From: Synechococcales cyanobacterium GL140_1_metabinner_5_sub
GTDB lineage: Bacteria > Cyanobacteriota > Cyanobacteriia > Cyanobacteriales > Chamaesiphonaceae
NCBI GenBank assembly: GCA_025359065.1
Contig: JANYHM010000059.1
Span: forward strand, 109,045-173,044
Direction of reading: 5' to 3'
Length of the DNA: 64,000 bases
Shown: one piece after another, positions 62,845 through 64,000 of the stretch
How the letters are laid out: the number at the start of each line of letters is the position of its first letter
How positions within the stretch are numbered: the first letter of the stretch is position 1
Translations under genes and position numbers: made by a program
Notes under the pieces: generated by a model
What the model saw: the letters and a program-made list of their open reading frames with translations, nothing else
What the model was told of the DNA's origin: nothing
Databases searched by the model: none

Positions 62845-64000
62845 ATGGATAGCCTTCAAGATATTTTAACCGACGCACTGGCATCAGTGGGTCATTTCAC
62901 AAACCGCAGCGAACCTTTCTGCAAGTATTATTCACTAGCCTCTTCGCTGTATGTGGACGGGCAAACTACACAAACTTGAGTCGCTACAGCCCTTTCTCAG
63001 AGCGCACTTTTCGCCGAAACTTTAATGCTGGAATCGCGATGGAGCCTATCAATGAAGAACTGATAGAACAGCATGGTTCAAAAGAAGGAGTTCAAATTCT
63101 AGCTGTAGATGCGACCTTTAATGAAAAAAGCGGACGTTGTACCCCAGACTTAGACTGGTTCTACAACGGCAAGACTCAACAAGTGGAGAAAGGATTGGAG
63201 TGGTCTGTTATCGCGGTCGTGGATTTACAGCAGAATACAGCCTATGCTCTTTCCGCCCAGCAAACCGATGGCAGTATTCCTGAGCAGGTTAAAGCTGCTG
63301 CGGCAGAAGGTAAAGTTTGTGGCAGTCGAGTAGACTTTTATCTTGGGCATCTGGCCTACTGCCAAAGTCATGTACCAAAACGAGTGAAATACGTTGTTGC
63401 AGATAGTTTTTATAGCAAACGTAAATGGGTAGATGGAGTGGTCACACTTGGGTGGAATGCCCTAGGCAAACTCCGTCAGGATGCCAATTTAAAGTATCTT
63501 TACCAAGGCAAGACGCAAGTGGGTAGAGGGCGAAAGAAAAAATATGATGGCAAGGTTTCTCCCCGTGAACGCAATGCCAAATACTTCAGTTTGGCAGAAA
63601 CATTGGAAGATGGAACACAGTTGTGGACAGCAATTGTCTGGTCTGTTTCGCTCAAGCGTAAGATTAGATTGGCCTGCTCAGTTCGTATCGTGAATGGACG
63701 AGAGCAATATGCGTTGCTATTTTCTACAGATATCAACCTCAGTGCGAGAGAAATCGTCGCTTATTATCGAGCTAGGTTTCAGATAGAATTTTTGTTTCGG
63801 GATGCTCGCCAGCATACAGGCATGATTGATAGCCAGTCTCGGAACAGTTCTGCCCTCGAAACCCATGTCAATGCCAGTTTAACAGCATTGAATCTAGCGA
63901 AAGTGACCTTGCGAAAAGAATTGGCTTTACCGGATGAACCAACACCTGATGTGGTTTCATTTTCTATTGCATCTTTCAAACGAAGAGCGTTGAATGAGCA
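62845..64000 (+). pseudogene. IS4-type transposase, frameshifted and cut by window edge
   Basis: ATG at 62845 opens MDSLQDILTDALASVGHFTN, but that frame ends at 62979. The rest of the protein continues in another frame (SLFAVCGRANYTNLSRYS), and an apparent single-base loss at about 62910 (AGC-GAACC where S-R-T-F-L is expected) accounts for the shift. Catalytic parts follow: LAVDATF, VVADSFYSKRKW and YRARFQIEFLFRDARQ (the YREK-like motif). Open to the window end. A host-programmed slip is possible but no slippery A-run is present. Confidence 0.8.

Overview
The window reads as chromosomal DNA of a cyanobacterium. Supporting genes are a class A flavodiiron protein with the cyanobacterial C-terminal flavin-reductase fusion, a phytol kinase, a DesA-type acyl-lipid desaturase, a DevBCA exporter, a DUF4359 protein and an AarF/UbiB kinase. 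The palindrome GCGATCGC (HIP1) also recurs (for example 6887-6894, 7454-7461, 14683-14690), as it does in many cyanobacterial genomes. I cannot fix the genus from sequence alone.

Layout. 1-2.3 kb: two glycosyltransferases, the first cut by the window edge. 2.5-11.9 kb: housekeeping genes, with topA, a CPBP protease, and a leftward operon of a membrane-anchored unknown, a 59-residue Cys-pair protein, trpF and a NYN-domain RNase-like protein. 12.0-15.5 kb: a large exported beta-helix/DUF11-like surface protein. 15.8-23.3 kb: desA, a dynamin-like GTPase, tRNA-Arg(CCG) touching prmC, a J-less DnaJ C-terminal protein, cobQ, hisIE. 23.5-30.1 kb: an accessory, scarred region with an LRR-ATPase plus PIN-nuclease gene pair, a remnant of an AAA ATPase, a truncated BrnT toxin with its BrnA antitoxin, a TPR protein, a small exported protein, a DUF4279-like protein and an AAA ATPase gene with an internal deletion. 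30.1-48.4 kb: mostly core genes (flavodiiron protein, phytol kinase, SbcD-like nuclease, solitary ABC substrate-binding lipoprotein, YebC, TetR with DevBCA, mechanosensitive-channel-like protein, LptA/LptB). 48.4-52.9 kb: a CHAT-TPR caspase-like protease followed by an exported trypsin-like protease. 52.9-54.6 kb: a radical-SAM protein. 54.7-59.6 kb: a second accessory region with two coupled AAA ATPases, the second carrying a winged helix and eight TPRs, behind a pair of spaced direct repeats; then a Uma2 nuclease gene carrying an in-frame palindromic insertion. 59.7-62.7 kb: SDR, UbiB kinase, universal stress protein. 62.8 kb to the end: a frameshifted IS4-type transposase.

The best candidate for an undescribed system is the overlapping gene pair at 23.48-25.80 kb: a leucine-rich-repeat domain fused to an OLD/DUF3696-like ABC-type ATPase and translationally coupled to a PIN-like nuclease. 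It has the architecture expected of a sensor-ATPase plus effector-nuclease defence module and sits beside toxin-antitoxin debris. The second candidate is the AAA/AAA-wHTH-TPR pair at 54.8-58.8 kb with its own putative operator; the third is the CHAT plus trypsin-like protease pair. All functional statements are inferred from sequence motifs read by eye; no database search was run.
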